From NCBI GenBank assembly GCA_920105805.1, contig CAKKTI010000096.1:1-28827 (forward strand): 28,827 bases of DNA, read 5' to 3'. Both the position numbers and the translations under genes were made by a program. Position 1 is the stretch's first letter. Each line of letters opens with the position of its first letter. The DNA is from Condylostoma magnum (lineage: Eukaryota; Ciliophora; Heterotrichea; Heterotrichida; Condylostomatidae). Below are positions 12,701 through 23,028 of the stretch, piece after piece. The notes beneath the pieces are model-generated. The model was not told where the DNA came from and did no database searches. It saw only the letters and a list, made by a program, of their open reading frames with translations.

Positions 12701-15700
12701 CCTCGTCAAAAACTATATCTAAGTATGAAGTCTTGAACAAAAATCCTACACTAGTACTGGCTGCTGGGTTGTCTAGCCCTGCCTGTATGTATATTTCAAT
12801 TGAATCAGAACTTGCGGCCACTTCCTCCGCTAATACTAGAGTTAGTACATCCCCGGATACTGTTGCTGAGGTGTATTGCTTATTGCAGTAAACGTAGTTC
12901 TTTGCGTTTATCGAAGGCATTTTCCACTGATTAGTTACGCTCGTTATTGCTAAAGTTGCACCTGCAGGAGTAGCGTTTTTCAAGGTAAACCTTAGATACA
13001 GGTCAACGTCAGTTTCAGAAGCGTTTGGAGGAATTGTTTTTACAGTGTTGATAATAGTTGTGCCTACAGGGGTAGCTGCAGTCACATTAGCAGTGTTCTG
13101 TACTGTGCTTTACTTGTATATATAGTACCATGTGTTCGGGTTATAGTTAGAGTACTGGTAGTCTGGAACAAATCCATGTATTTCTATAGAGGTTAGATAT
13201 TTTACTTATATAGTACCCGCAGCTGACGATTCTGGAGGAAGAGTGTTTACCCATGTAATTATAACTGTAGCTTAAGGTTCAACAGCTCCGAATCCTGTAA
13301 TAGTATAAGTGTTACCTGTTCCACTATTATAACACTGGACTTAACTAGAGTCGCTTTCATCAACTAATCCGTCAACTTGGCAGTAATTATTAGTGGGCTC
13401 CCAATTAGGATCAACTACTACTATAATTCTACTGTTTTTAGGTAGTCCGTATACTAGATTAAAAGAAATTTGTAGATCAGTGTGGTAGGAAGCTGGGCTT
13501 CTGGCTTCAACTTCCACTGGTGTTGCGGATAATAGTGTTATTCCTAGCTCGTTGGTATAAAGCTTACCTGTATCAGAAGCTACTTTACAATGCGCACCGT
13601 CTTCTTTGCTTCCGATTATCAAAGCACCATAATCATCAGTATTATTCGAAACTTTTTCTGAACCAAACTTAGGAAAAGATAATCCAGATAATGTAAGATT
13701 ACAGGCATTTTATACACAAGTTTGAGTGGTAAAAATTACAGGGAAAGCGTAGTAAGGATCACTTGATAATATTGCTTAAGTGTTTGTCAAGGTTTGAACT
13801 CCTTCTGCGGTTAGTGTATAGTTTTCTAAAGTAAATCCAATAGGTAGTTACATTACTGATATTTCTTCAGTGACATTAGCATTGCTACCCATGCCTGTAG
13901 TAGTTACACTTTAACCTGTAGTGAAGACATCTTACGTAGAATCAGCAGATAGATCTATAGTGCCATTTGTTTAAGTACCAATTACACCAGAATCATTAGC
14001 AGTTTTAAAGAAAAATGAGTACTTAGTAGCTGGATTATCATTATCCACTGTATAGTATAATTCAGCTGTTATTGCATGACCATTTGAATGCTGCGATGAT
14101 AGCCAAAGATCGTAGGCAACTGCAGTAGTGGCATCATGATTGTAATTACTTTGGTTCATAATTCGAATCATCTTAGACATAAGAGTAAAAGTAGCACTTG
14201 AGTCAAAGCCGCTTTGATATACAGGATATGCTGAGCCTAGAGGAAGGTTGGAGCCTAGGTTTTCAGGATGGCCTGCACCTGTAAAACTAATATCAAGGTA
14301 ATAAGTTCTACCAGAAATAGATGCATCTACATCAAAGGGTACTTCAAGGTCAAATTTCATCAAGTTTCCACAGAATCTCTCAAATAAAGTATTAGGAAAC
14401 AAAGCACCTTCAAAGGTTAGGACTTAAAACTGCACGTATTTTATATCATTCACTATTCCTACTATATATGACTCGTATCTAGTAGCTTTATTAGAGCTAA
14501 CTCTGGGTAAATACATAGTAGTTATATAATTAGCGCTGAAATTAGCACCATAATCATTACACTAAGCCTCAGTTCCAGTACAATTATTGTTATAAAACCC
14601 AAATGTACCTCCGTTGTTACTAGAAATATCAATAGCTGAGTTAGAACTTATAGATTATGTACTTTTAACCGCCTCAGCGTAGTTGTCACTAGTATTATCG
14701 AATAAATCTAACTAAGTGGTTACTTTACCTAGCTAGTAAGTCAGTCTAAACGGACCTTTAACTGCACTGGCATCCGCACTTATGTAAACTGAACTGTCCT
14801 AAAGTCCTACGCTGTTTATTGGTAAGTTGATCGTAAGATCTAATCTATCATTAGTCACAAATAATCCCTATTTGAGCTAAAACACTGCAAAAATCATGAA
14901 TGAATCCCCCTTTCCATTAGTAGTAATGCTAGTATTCGGTGCAGCACCTGTAGCAAAGGTAAGTCTGTAATAGCTTGCTAACTCTACACTTTATGCAGCA
15001 TATTCTATTATTTCAGCCTCTTCAGTGCTGTCTATACGCGTTTCATCACTCAATTCACTTCTGATAGAAAATTAAGGAGATTCACCGTTGAAATGACTTA
15101 AAACAGTTAAAGTAATTATATCATTCTTTTATATTTCTCCTGAAATCACTGTAATTCAAACATCTTCATCATCTGTTGTAGCACAAGCAATGTCTCTATT
15201 AATCCATTTCAAGTAACAATATTTATCATCATCTAACGGGGGTGGGGGTGGGGGTTAATCCAACTTATACTTCGTAGTATGTACATCAACAGAATTGAAA
15301 GTAACAACTACTCTTCCATCAGTTGGTATAGGATGAGTTATCTTGAACGATATATCAGTATAAAGGGTAAGTCCTTTTACAATCTACGTCTTAGGATACC
15401 CATTATGAGTTTCCCACGTTACCTCAGTAATTTCCCCAACTTATGTCTCAGGGCCAGTACCAGAATACCTTCCCAATACATTCATGGTTCCCCACCTGAA
15501 TATCTCTACTGAATGCGTGTAACTAGTAGCTCCCCAATCCGCTGAGGGTCCAACAACTCCTGAAACTCTTAATCCCAGTTTCACCGAGCTTCCCATTACA
15601 TCCTCAGAAACACTGTAAACATACACCTTATTCCCTCCTGCAGAACACTACAACTCTTTCCCACTTTTCCCCATAAAATAGTTCATTTCATCCACTTCAA

Positions 15701-16337
15701 ATGACTCGCATTCCAATTTATCCTAATCAACTCCCCATTTACTATCAATAGTAACCACTATAGTATCATGTTTCCAAACATCAAAAGGAATAGTCATCTA
15801 GAAGTCCAAAGCAGCAACACTGAGCACCTTCACCGGCTCCTCAGCTGAAATTAGTAAACTTCCATTAGTCCCCAGGGCAGAAGTAACAAAAATAGATGCA
15901 AAATTATTAGAAATATCCACAATCTCTCCTTCTTAATACATTCTAGTAATAAGTCTAAACGGTCCATAGGCTCCTGAAGCACTAGGCAGTGTAACGCCTG
16001 TAATTGTTACCCAAGTATCATCATACGCCGTAATCTCAGCAGTTGTTTTCACAGTTTTCTTATTGTTAAGTTCAGAGCCAGGAGCAGTGATATCAGAGGG
16101 AAAATACACCTCTACATACGCTCCAGTGGCAAGTGTTTGGGTAGTTTGGAACTTAAAAGTAAGGGAAACGCCGGTAGAGCCGGCGTTTGAGTAAGAAAGT
16201 TCAATTGGCCGTGCTGTCCATGAGTTTTTCCACCAAGTAATGCGGCCTGGATCAATACCAGAGTCCCGACCGCTTGTGTGGAGTGAGTTGGCCAGAAAGG
16301 CGAGCAAAAGTAGTCCGATGATTAGCTTTTTAGACAT
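9720..16337 (-). CDS. Very large secreted or GPI-anchored surface protein of repeated beta-rich modules
   Basis: A single frame of 2205 residues with TAA/TAG read as Gln and some TGA as Trp. It starts with a signal peptide (MSKKLIIGLLLLAFLANSLH) and ends in a short hydrophobic tail (NLITALIMLLVV) before TAG, which fits a GPI-attachment signal better than a membrane anchor with a cytoplasmic domain. The body is Ser/Thr/Asn-rich with many N-x-S/T sites. A loose module recurs: a strand such as YTFTFRT or YSFEFFT, then an x-Ile-x-Val strand ending in a Pro (EIWIKFPKEY, KLQVKLPRQY, YVEVYFPSD, RIIVVVDPNW). A hexaproline run (QPPPPPPLDDDK) lies near residue 364. I know of no named family; a surface coat, adhesion or mating protein is inference. 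It lies 110 bp upstream of RSPH9 on the same strand and starts 74 bp from the divergent NET gene. Confidence 0.88.
15238..15254 (+). repeat. G5-T-G5-T-G5 tract inside the surface-protein gene
   Basis: Three runs of five G separated by single T on the plus strand. In the minus-strand gene it encodes six prolines (CCC and CCA alternating, then CCG), so it is coding, not telomeric. The plus (template) strand could form a G-quadruplex if a nearby GG joins the three runs. Confidence 0.9.
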
Positions 16338-16411
16338 TTTTATTGGTATAGATATAGGTCGTTATTGAAGTTAGCAGAGGTGTTAGAGATGGGGGATATA
16401 AAAATTACTGT
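16338..16411. promoter_or_regulatory. Divergent promoter between the surface-protein and NET-domain genes
   Basis: A 74-bp spacer between two outward-facing starts. It contains GATATAAAAATT just before the NET-gene ATG and TATAGATATAGG near the other start, either of which could act as a TATA-like element; this is inference only. Both promoters must fit within it or extend into coding sequence. Confidence 0.5.
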
Positions 16412-16620
16412 ATGAGGACAAAAAGGAGAGTAAAGAGGTAAAGAGTGAAGGAAGTTGAAGTTGTTAGGGAGGAAGAGTAGGCTGTGAGGGAGTGTAAGAG
16501 GAAGGTTTTGTAGGTTTTGAGGGGAGTTGACTGGAGAGGACTGAGGGAGGTGGACAACAGGGTTAATGGGATTCGTAGCATTATATAGAACGTTGAGGAT
16601 GATTAGTATGATTTGGGAGT
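16381..16620 (+). other. Strongly G-skewed island at a gene start
   Basis: By hand count the plus strand has 92 G and only 10 C in 240 bases. The island covers the end of the divergent promoter and the first 70 codons of the NET gene, where codons end mainly in G (GTG, GAG, AGG, TTG). Confidence 0.85.
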
Positions 16621-17263
16621 TTAGGTGATTATTGAAATAATGGTGCTAATTGATGAGTCTATAAGGGTGAATCAGGTTAACCATGATAAGTATGTGATGT
16701 TGGTTGAGGTGTAGAGGGAGGTATTGAGGAGATTAGAGAGGTATAGTGCATGTGCTTTGGTGTAGGAGTAGAAAACATGCAGGGATATCAATTAGCTTAC
16801 GCTGTTAGATAGGGATTACTTTAATTCGTTAGGGAAGTCGGATAAATTAACCTTTAGGAAACCTTCTAATATGGAGTATAAACTGCTGGAGTAGAATATA
16901 AAGTTGTTGACTAAAGAGCAGTTGATGGGAATGTCAAGTGTACTGCCGATATATGAAGGTTATTTTGAAGTTGATATACGGAACCTTGACTGTATAGTTG
17001 CTAAAAGATTAATTAACTATGTGAAATCTTGCATAAAGCAACAAGGTAGGTAATACAGGTATCCCAGTAAACCTACTCGCGAGGAATTAGATAAATTTGC
17101 TAATTAAATCTCTAAAGTTGTGTAATAATAAGAGCAGGAAGTACTGAATATGAAAATCAGCTAATAAAGTTCAGAGAGTTCCCACGTTGAAGAGATAAAA
17201 CATATGCCAAATAACAGTTTAAATGTTGCACAACTTTTTACAGATTTTATGGGTAAAAATTGA
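16412..17263 (+). CDS. Bromodomain-like and NET-domain protein, diverged
   Basis: About 283 residues. The first half resembles the C-terminal helices of a bromodomain (YDLGVQVIIEIMVLIDES then IRVNQVNHDKYVMLVEVQRE), with an Asn near residue 87 aligned by eye to the acetyl-lysine-binding Asn; the ZA loop is poorly conserved. From about residue 167 comes a NET-like domain: LTKEQLMGMSSVLPIYEG, then FEVDIRNLDCIVAKRLINYV and KSCIK, matching the ET-domain end (I-D-F-E-x-L ... L-R-x-L-x-x-Y-V-x-x-C). The tail is Gln-rich. I infer a BET-like chromatin reader or adaptor in the nucleus. It looks like a diverged relative of the clearer BET gene at 23267. Start: ATG giving MRTKRRVKRQRVKE. The end is uncertain: TAA runs at about 17123 and 17162, or the TGA at 17261-17263 that lies 7 bp from the convergent SET gene stop. 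Confidence 0.7.
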
Positions 17264-17270
17264 TTATTAA

Positions 17271-19037
17271 CTACCTATTATGCTTATTCAAATTTTCCCA
17301 AAGGTTCTTTAAATAATTTCTAAGTGGATAAACGGCTCTATATGTTTAAGTATCCTTTTATGGTAAATGAGCTTCTTATAAACGTGTTCCTTGCTTCAGT
17401 TACAATAAAATGCTTTAGACTCTTTTAATTAACTCAACTTATCTATAAAAAATCTTCTTTTGTGATATTCTATAATGCAAGCTCATTGTCTGTCTAAAGC
17501 TCTAAGAGTTTTTCAGCAATTACACATCATCGTAAAGGAATGTACTGAACCTATAGCTTATATCAAAGTACAACTGTAGAATACTATCTATGACTTAAAG
17601 CTCTACATTCACATTGAATGGTTGGTCTCTTAAATAAGGAAATTCATTAAACTAGCTTGGGACAATCTATTTCCTGAAATAATTGAAAATTTATGTATTT
17701 AATTTGTTAAACTTTAATTTGAACTGTCTAACAACTCTTCCTAATGTTACCTTTTACAGTTTTTAGTAAAAGTTCTTTGTTTTAATATCATCGGCAGTTA
17801 GCTTGATTGATGGTCTTATTCCTGTATCCCATAATTTAAACGTCACAGAGTCGTATATATTGTCAAAATAGCAAAAACCATAGTCTAATAATAAGTCCCG
17901 GTTGTTCAGTCTTCCATAGCAGCAGTAAACCTACTATCCCTTTTTAAAGCTGCAATTATTTTAAGTATAGTACATGAAGTACTTAAAGCTTTATCATTCC
18001 TCATCTATGTCTAAATTTTCATACGGGTCTTGAGAATCCTCAGACATTTAATCATAATCGTCATCAAGAGTCTAGTTCCTTATATCCTCTTCATCAGAAC
18101 TGCTTTAATAGTCCTATAACTAACTTTCTATATCTCAAATATACTCCATGCCACTAAATTAATCATTATCATCCAAAAACTTATCAAATTTACTTCTCTG
18201 TGTATTTAAATTCATAGGAAATCTCAATTACTTTGCAACTCCTGAAAAATCTGAGTAGTCTACATCAGATGTAGTGGAATTCTCATTAGACTTTAAAAAT
18301 ATGTTACTTCTTGCACTGTACATGATATATAAGTCCGCATGGTTAAAATTATCTGCTAAAGGGATAATCATTCCTTCTTCCCATCCGAATGACCTTGTGT
18401 TTACTAGTTTATAGCTTATTAAAAAAATCCTGAATAAATCTAAATCCTAGGGGAAAAATTGAGGATAATTATCTACAAACTTATCTTTTAAAGATTTCCA
18501 GTGATCCATTAATTGATTGTTCAGTTTTTTAGCTTCATGTGCTAGGTAGGGATTTTAGAATAAGTAGTAATCTTCTTAGTCCCAGTCTCACAAAACATCA
18601 ATTTCAGGGACTATCTGAAAGTAAGGATATCAGAAGCTTTATTCACCTTTTATTTATTCGTGCATTACAAATAAGTAAAATACGTCATCAATTGCGTATT
18701 TTTACTCATCAAATCAATCTTGGTTTTATTATCACATTATTTATAATTCGCTTGTCCAAGCTTTTTCGTAGGTAATAGCGACTGTATAAGGGACAAAAAT
18801 AAAGGCTTTTTATGATGAAATATCGTGTTTAGCCATTGTTCCTACTAGGCCATGTGCTCCAAAAGCTACAGGATATTCAATACTAGGGTAAATAACTCCA
18901 TTCTCTTCAAGCCATTCCTTATATTTTATTATCTTTGGATCATTTTAAAGCCTTTAAGTTTCCTCTACATTTACTTCAGGAAACAGAGTTCTTCCTAATT
19001 CTTAGATGCAATCAATATTAGTATTAAAATGATCCAT
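17271..19037 (-). CDS. SET-domain protein methyltransferase (SETD3/Rubisco LSMT type)
   Basis: 588 residues. Methylates a protein side chain using S-adenosylmethionine. SET parts in order: EWLEENGVIYPS and FGAHGLVGTMAKHDIS (SET start), FIFVPYTVAIT, then the inserted helical region (FYLFVMHEQIKGEQSFWYPY), then NTRSFGWEEGMIIPLADNFN followed by His (the NH motif, about residues 210-230), then, after an acidic insert of about 100 residues (SSSDEEDIRN), the C-terminal SET block VYCCYGRLNNRDLLLDYGF (about residues 374-391). The rest matches a Rubisco-LSMT substrate-binding helical domain in length and content. Many Trp codons are TGA. It ends at TAG. It could act on actin, histones or ribosomal proteins like its relatives; the target cannot be read. 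The start lies only 13 bp after the presumed stop of the RCC1-TBC gene. Confidence 0.88.
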
Positions 19038-19050
19038 ATTAAATTACACT

Positions 19051-21162
19051 TTAACTATTAATAAAACCTTCAGGAACTTCAACTTGCAGTAAATGATTTA
19101 AATACAGTTCTTCATCTGAAATATAATTCACACTTTCTCTTAACAAATTCATGATTCCAGTGTAATCCTGCTATAACATCTATTCCTCATAATACTTAAA
19201 CACTGCAACTCCAGCTTTAAGTAGTACTTAAAATCCGTCAATGAAGTAAATATCCCAGACACGATGCAGAATGTCTATATTAAGTGTAGTGGCGTACATA
19301 GTCATTAATCAGTTGAATAAGTACATCTAAGGCTGTATCTCCAAATCCTCTAATACTTATTATATCTAAGGACAGTTATTATTCATTAGTGTTCTAAATC
19401 AATCATAAACCCTTTGTGTCATATTAACGTCAAATTGGTAGAATCTCGTAATGATAGGGTGTCTGAGAATATGTATAAAGCAGTGTAGTGTTTATTCAGG
19501 GGGCATGTTAAGAAGTAAAACTCCGGCTATAAAGCTTTAGCCCTATACATAGCCGATTCCATTGCTATTAGGTAGCCAGGCTTTCAGTACTTGTCTCAAC
19601 TCGTCATTCATTGGGCTTCCTCTGGAAAAAAATCCGGTTTTTGACAGAGTTCTGGGAGCATCTAGTTGAATTTAATCTATGTGATTTTGATAAGTGTCAC
19701 TTGGTTCAATTTATTATACAAATTATAAGCTTCTTTCGTATAAATTATGAGGCAACTCTTATGAGTTGCCTATTAGGATATTTCATACTTATCCTCTGTA
19801 TTTTGTTGGTATACCTTTGTATATATCTTTCTTGATATTTATTGTACTCTTTAATTCGCTAAACTATGGGAAAATTCGCCTTCATTGCTATAGTTTCTTA
19901 TATCTCTGTTCTTCTTGTTGCTGTAGTTGTTTTTCTTGCTATAAGAATTACTCTCTTTTAATCTTTAAAGAGTGATAATAATTATCTAGATATTACTTTA
20001 CAACTGCTTTATGTTTTTCAGTTTCTTTTGGTGTTTTATCTACTAAATTATCTGGTCTAAAACTAGAGTTGTAAGGTGAAAATAGGCTATAGGTAGAATT
20101 TACGGAGTTATCAATCGTAGTGTTTATGCTTTAACTCTAAAACCTTCTTTTAATGCATAACAAATTAGCGTCATTTGAAACTAGCAATTTTATATACTAA
20201 GAAGGCACTATTGGCTTATATATAACTTATTATGGACTAGTATAAGTAATCTTATTATTAACTCCAAGCTGTCCATTAGTATTAAGCCCCATACTATAAA
20301 CTAATCCGTCATTTTATACAAAGCATGAGTGTTGATTCCCGCATAAAAACTACGTTATGGCTTCTTATCATTCTAATTATACAGGAATTCAAGAGTTTTA
20401 GAAAGAATTTATCCCCAATTATCCATATGAGTTTAATCCAAACACCAACACACTGCCAGCTTTCGTGAGTATTCCATTATGAGCCTGTCCACAACTAATA
20501 GATTAAACTTTTTGCATTATATGCAGCTCAGTAGGAACTGTTACAGAGTCCTAGCTTCCTAGCCCTAATCTTCCATCCCCTCCATTTCCTCATACATACA
20601 GCTTTTAATTGCCTTAAGTGTCTTTTATTTATAGTATATTGTGATAATCTCCGGATTGAATATCTACAATTTCTTGTATATTTTGCATATTTATAGTTTA
20701 GGGGGATTCTGCTTTTAGTACTTATCCCAAGCCCAGCTCTCCATGTGCTCCATAGCCTCAAGCATAGATTATATTCACTTCGTCTGCACATATAGTATGA
20801 TATGCTCCGCATGTTAATTGCTTTATTTTGTTATTGAAGTTCATGCTGGTAATTTCCTCTCTTCTTGTGCTATTTTACATTTATCAAATTTAGTATTAAT
20901 TATCCTGAATATATACAATATCTTAAGGCATACAACTTTTTATTTTTAGTACTGGAGTTGTTATTGAGGGAATTTTAGTAATTTGTAATTCTTAAATTGC
21001 ATCTAGAGTGAATAAAGCATTCTAATCACTTTATAAAAAGGTTGTATTGCTAGTAGTAAGGAAGTTTTATAGGTTGATATTGAGGTCTAGTTCGATTGGG
21101 GAAGTTGCTTGGAAAAATTCTGTCAATTGCCCCCAACCTAAAATTATTGCATTTTATGACAT
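19051..21162 (-). CDS. RCC1-repeat plus TBC-domain protein (likely Rab GTPase-activating protein)
   Basis: 703 residues. The first 330 hold RCC1-type propeller repeats: NAIILGWGQ, then YAWGYGAHGELGLGQ, then LYVWGNGGDGRLGLGSQD, then VLVFGLNSYGQLGINS, then LVYSMGLNTNGQLGVNN, each preceded by a CGxxH-type segment (ISCGQAHNGILTKAG). A Gln-rich coiled stretch follows (FLQQEKQLQQQEEQRYKK), then a TBC domain from about residue 450: IYKGIPTKYRGQVWNILIG, the Arg-finger region IQLDAPRTLS near 501, the Gln-finger motif IGYVQGQSF near 540, then MYATTLNIDILHRVWDIYFI. Both catalytic fingers are present, so it is probably an active Rab GAP in membrane traffic. The Trp of GQVWNIL is TGA. The start is chosen because it sits just before the first propeller strand. 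The fusion of these two domains is notable. Confidence 0.92.
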
Positions 21163-21464
21163 ATTATTACTTTTACAGGGCTCTATAATAACTAAGGAAA
21201 AGGTTTACTTATAGCAACTTATACAATCAAATTAACTTGGATACAAAGGTAACTTATAGAGTCTAAGAAATCGAATAAAACATATAAGTTTTTTTTAAAT
21301 TATAATAATCTATGTATACATCCAGTAACAACTATCAAAATAACTTAAATACTACATTTTAATCACAACTTTAATAAAATTAAACTGTATCTTATATACC
21401 AAAAAATGTATCTTTTTGATCGAGGTGTATCTTAAAAGGTCTAAAGATACATTAACTTAAAATA
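21163..21464. promoter_or_regulatory. Divergent promoter region between the RCC1-TBC and CDK genes
   Basis: 302 bp with no recognisable gene, the longest spacer of the window apart from the unresolved stretch at 1893. It is AT-rich and contains the phased TGTATCTT cluster close to the CDK start. Confidence 0.6.
21387..21451 (+). repeat. Phased cluster of four TGTATCTT octamers upstream of the CDK gene
   Basis: Direct copies start at 21387, 21407 and 21426, and an inverted copy (AAGATACA) lies at 21444-21451. Spacing between starts is 20, 19 and 18 bp, about two helical turns. The second copy and the inverted copy extend to an 11-bp perfect inverted pair (AATGTATCTTT / AAAGATACATT). The cluster ends 13 bp before the CDK ATG. 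It looks like a set of binding sites for a dimeric or cooperative regulator; no factor can be named. Confidence 0.75.
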
Positions 21465-22361
21465 ATGAATAATTTTGGTTAAAGCAGTGATCTTAATCGG
21501 TTCTCCAAGCTCTAAACCCTTGGAAAAGGAACTTACGGCACAGTTTATAAAGTCCAAGAAAGAAAAACCCAAAAAGTTTATGCATTGAAAAGATCTAATT
21601 TCTCTTTATAAACCGATGGAATTCAACCATCCATGCTTAGGGAAATATCGATTTTGAGGCAAATAAAGCATGTTAATATAGTAGAGCTATTAGACGTGAT
21701 AGTATCACCTAAAGATATCTCTCTTCTGTTTGAGTTTGTAGACTAAGACATGCATTAATGAATACAGAACAGCCCAGCTACCTCAAATGAAACCCTTAAA
21801 TCCATAATGCATCAATGCCTAACAGCCTTAGACTTCTGTCACTCCAGAAGAATAATCCATAGAGACATAAAACCTCAGAATATCCTAATGACAAGCTAAA
21901 ATATAGTAAAACTTGCAGATTTTGGACTTGCAAGAGCCTTTTAACTGCCCTATCGTCCTTATACTGACAGAGTACAGACTTTGTGATACAGAGCTCCTGA
22001 GCTTCTACTGGGAAGCCATTAGTACACTACAGCTGTTGATATCTGGTCCCTAGGATGTGTTATGGGGGAGGCTTTTAACAAACAACCTATATTTTTGGCT
22101 AATACTGAGTAGTAATAGGTCTGATCGATTTTTAAGATATGCGGAACTCCTAATGAAATGACGTGGCCTGGTGTAAGTTAGTTAAAAGAGTTCTCTAATG
22201 AGTGACCGTAGTGAAAGACTACTTAAATGAGCGCTTTGTTTCCTGGAATGGATTCCTAGGCTATTAATCTGCTGTAAAGAATGTTGGTGTTAAATCCTAG
22301 TTAAAGGATCACTGTGAGAGAAGCCCTGCAGCATCCGTATTTTAATAGAGATTTTAGTTAA
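21465..22361 (+). CDS. Cyclin-dependent kinase, CDK1/2 type
   Basis: 298 residues, the normal length for a CDK with only the catalytic core. Visible: glycine loop [12 protein letters not shown] with the inhibitory Thr-Tyr pair, the Lys in YALKRS, a diverged PSTAIRE helix ([15 protein letters not shown]), catalytic loop [20 protein letters not shown], activation segment with the target Thr (RPYTDRVQT), then [24 protein letters not shown], and the C-terminal [18 protein letters not shown]. The Trp of WYRAPE is encoded by TGA (21984-21986), strong evidence for the code. A Gln insert QQQ follows FLANTE. It acts with a cyclin in the cell cycle or in transcription; which cyclin cannot be told. It ends FNRDFS then TAA TAA. 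Confidence 0.96.
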
Positions 22362-22402
22362 TAATTTATACAATTTACTATCATCTTTAGTAATTCATAA
22401 AT

Positions 22403-22609
22403 ATGAGGAAGTACTATAGTTTGATGATACGAGCTACCCAGAATAGAGACAATTAGTTCTATTAAAGGGCAGTAGACTGGATGGAAAAGAACGCTGAAAT
22501 GAGGACTTAAAATCCGAACTTTGCTCCAAGGAGAATAAGATAATGGATGATTTATAAGAAGAGTCCTGCCAGGACTAAGAGGTTTTGGAGAGAGCTTAAA
22601 CACAGATAG
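22403..22609 (+). CDS. Possible small basic protein, unknown function
   Basis: 68 residues, Arg/Gln-rich, starting MRKYYSLMIRATQNRDNQFY and ending KRFWRELKHR before TAG. Nearly all Arg codons are AGA/AGG and Gln is mostly TAA/TAG, which fits the real genes around it. It starts about 40 bp after the CDK stop on the same strand, and its TAG lies 5 bp from the stop of the convergent candidate. The opposite strand has a stop-free run over the same bases (22358-22624) that reads as low-acid, Pro/Leu/Ser-rich text and looks less convincing. I do not recognise a family. Confidence 0.35.
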
Positions 22610-22614
22610 AGTGA

Positions 22615-23028
22615 CTAAGAACATATAAAGTTTTTAGTTAGCAGTATATTTTCTACTGAAGGAATAAAAGAACCTCCCCAAAGAGTCTCAGACTGGGAGT
22701 CAAGAGATTTGTAGTTTTTAAGGTTAATTTTGAATGTTGTTGTATAATAGTTAGCTATCAAATTGTTTATATGTATTAGAGGATTAGTCAGAGTCTAATT
22801 GAATATATGAGATTGATTATTTAAGAGGGTATTAGCTATATCTAGAAATAACTAGGTATTCTTATTGATATAGCCCAGAGGAAAAATATATGCTAAATAA
22901 GGGAACAAATTCCATTTAATCTTTGAGCCGAATTATTTCTTATACCTATTAACTCATATTCACCTTTTATCAAATGGATTATTCCATAATCCCTTAATCT
23001 ATTTAAATCTTTGACTAGTATTCTTCAT
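22615..23028 (-). CDS. Possible hypothetical protein of about 137 residues
   Basis: Begins MKNTSQRFKQIKGLWNNPFD, continues with KRWIWVNRYKKQFG and a hydrophobic WNLFPYLAYIFPLGYI, then an Asn/Thr-rich segment, ending VENILLTKNFICS before TAG. The stretch from TSQ to the NPFD and following residues loosely recalls the region after the last membrane helix of DHHC palmitoyltransferases, but no DHHC cysteine domain lies upstream, so I do not assign it. Two other minus-strand frames starting further upstream (for example at 23167) are also protein-like, so both frame and start are uncertain. Confidence 0.35.

Noticed and set aside
15238-15254. Possible telomeric repeat
   Set aside because: Only three units, not a known ciliate telomere repeat, and it encodes prolines in a confident gene.
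22358-22624. Long stop-free minus-strand run
   Set aside because: Lack of standard stops means little here. Its translation is poor in acidic residues and Gln and lies opposite a better plus-strand candidate.
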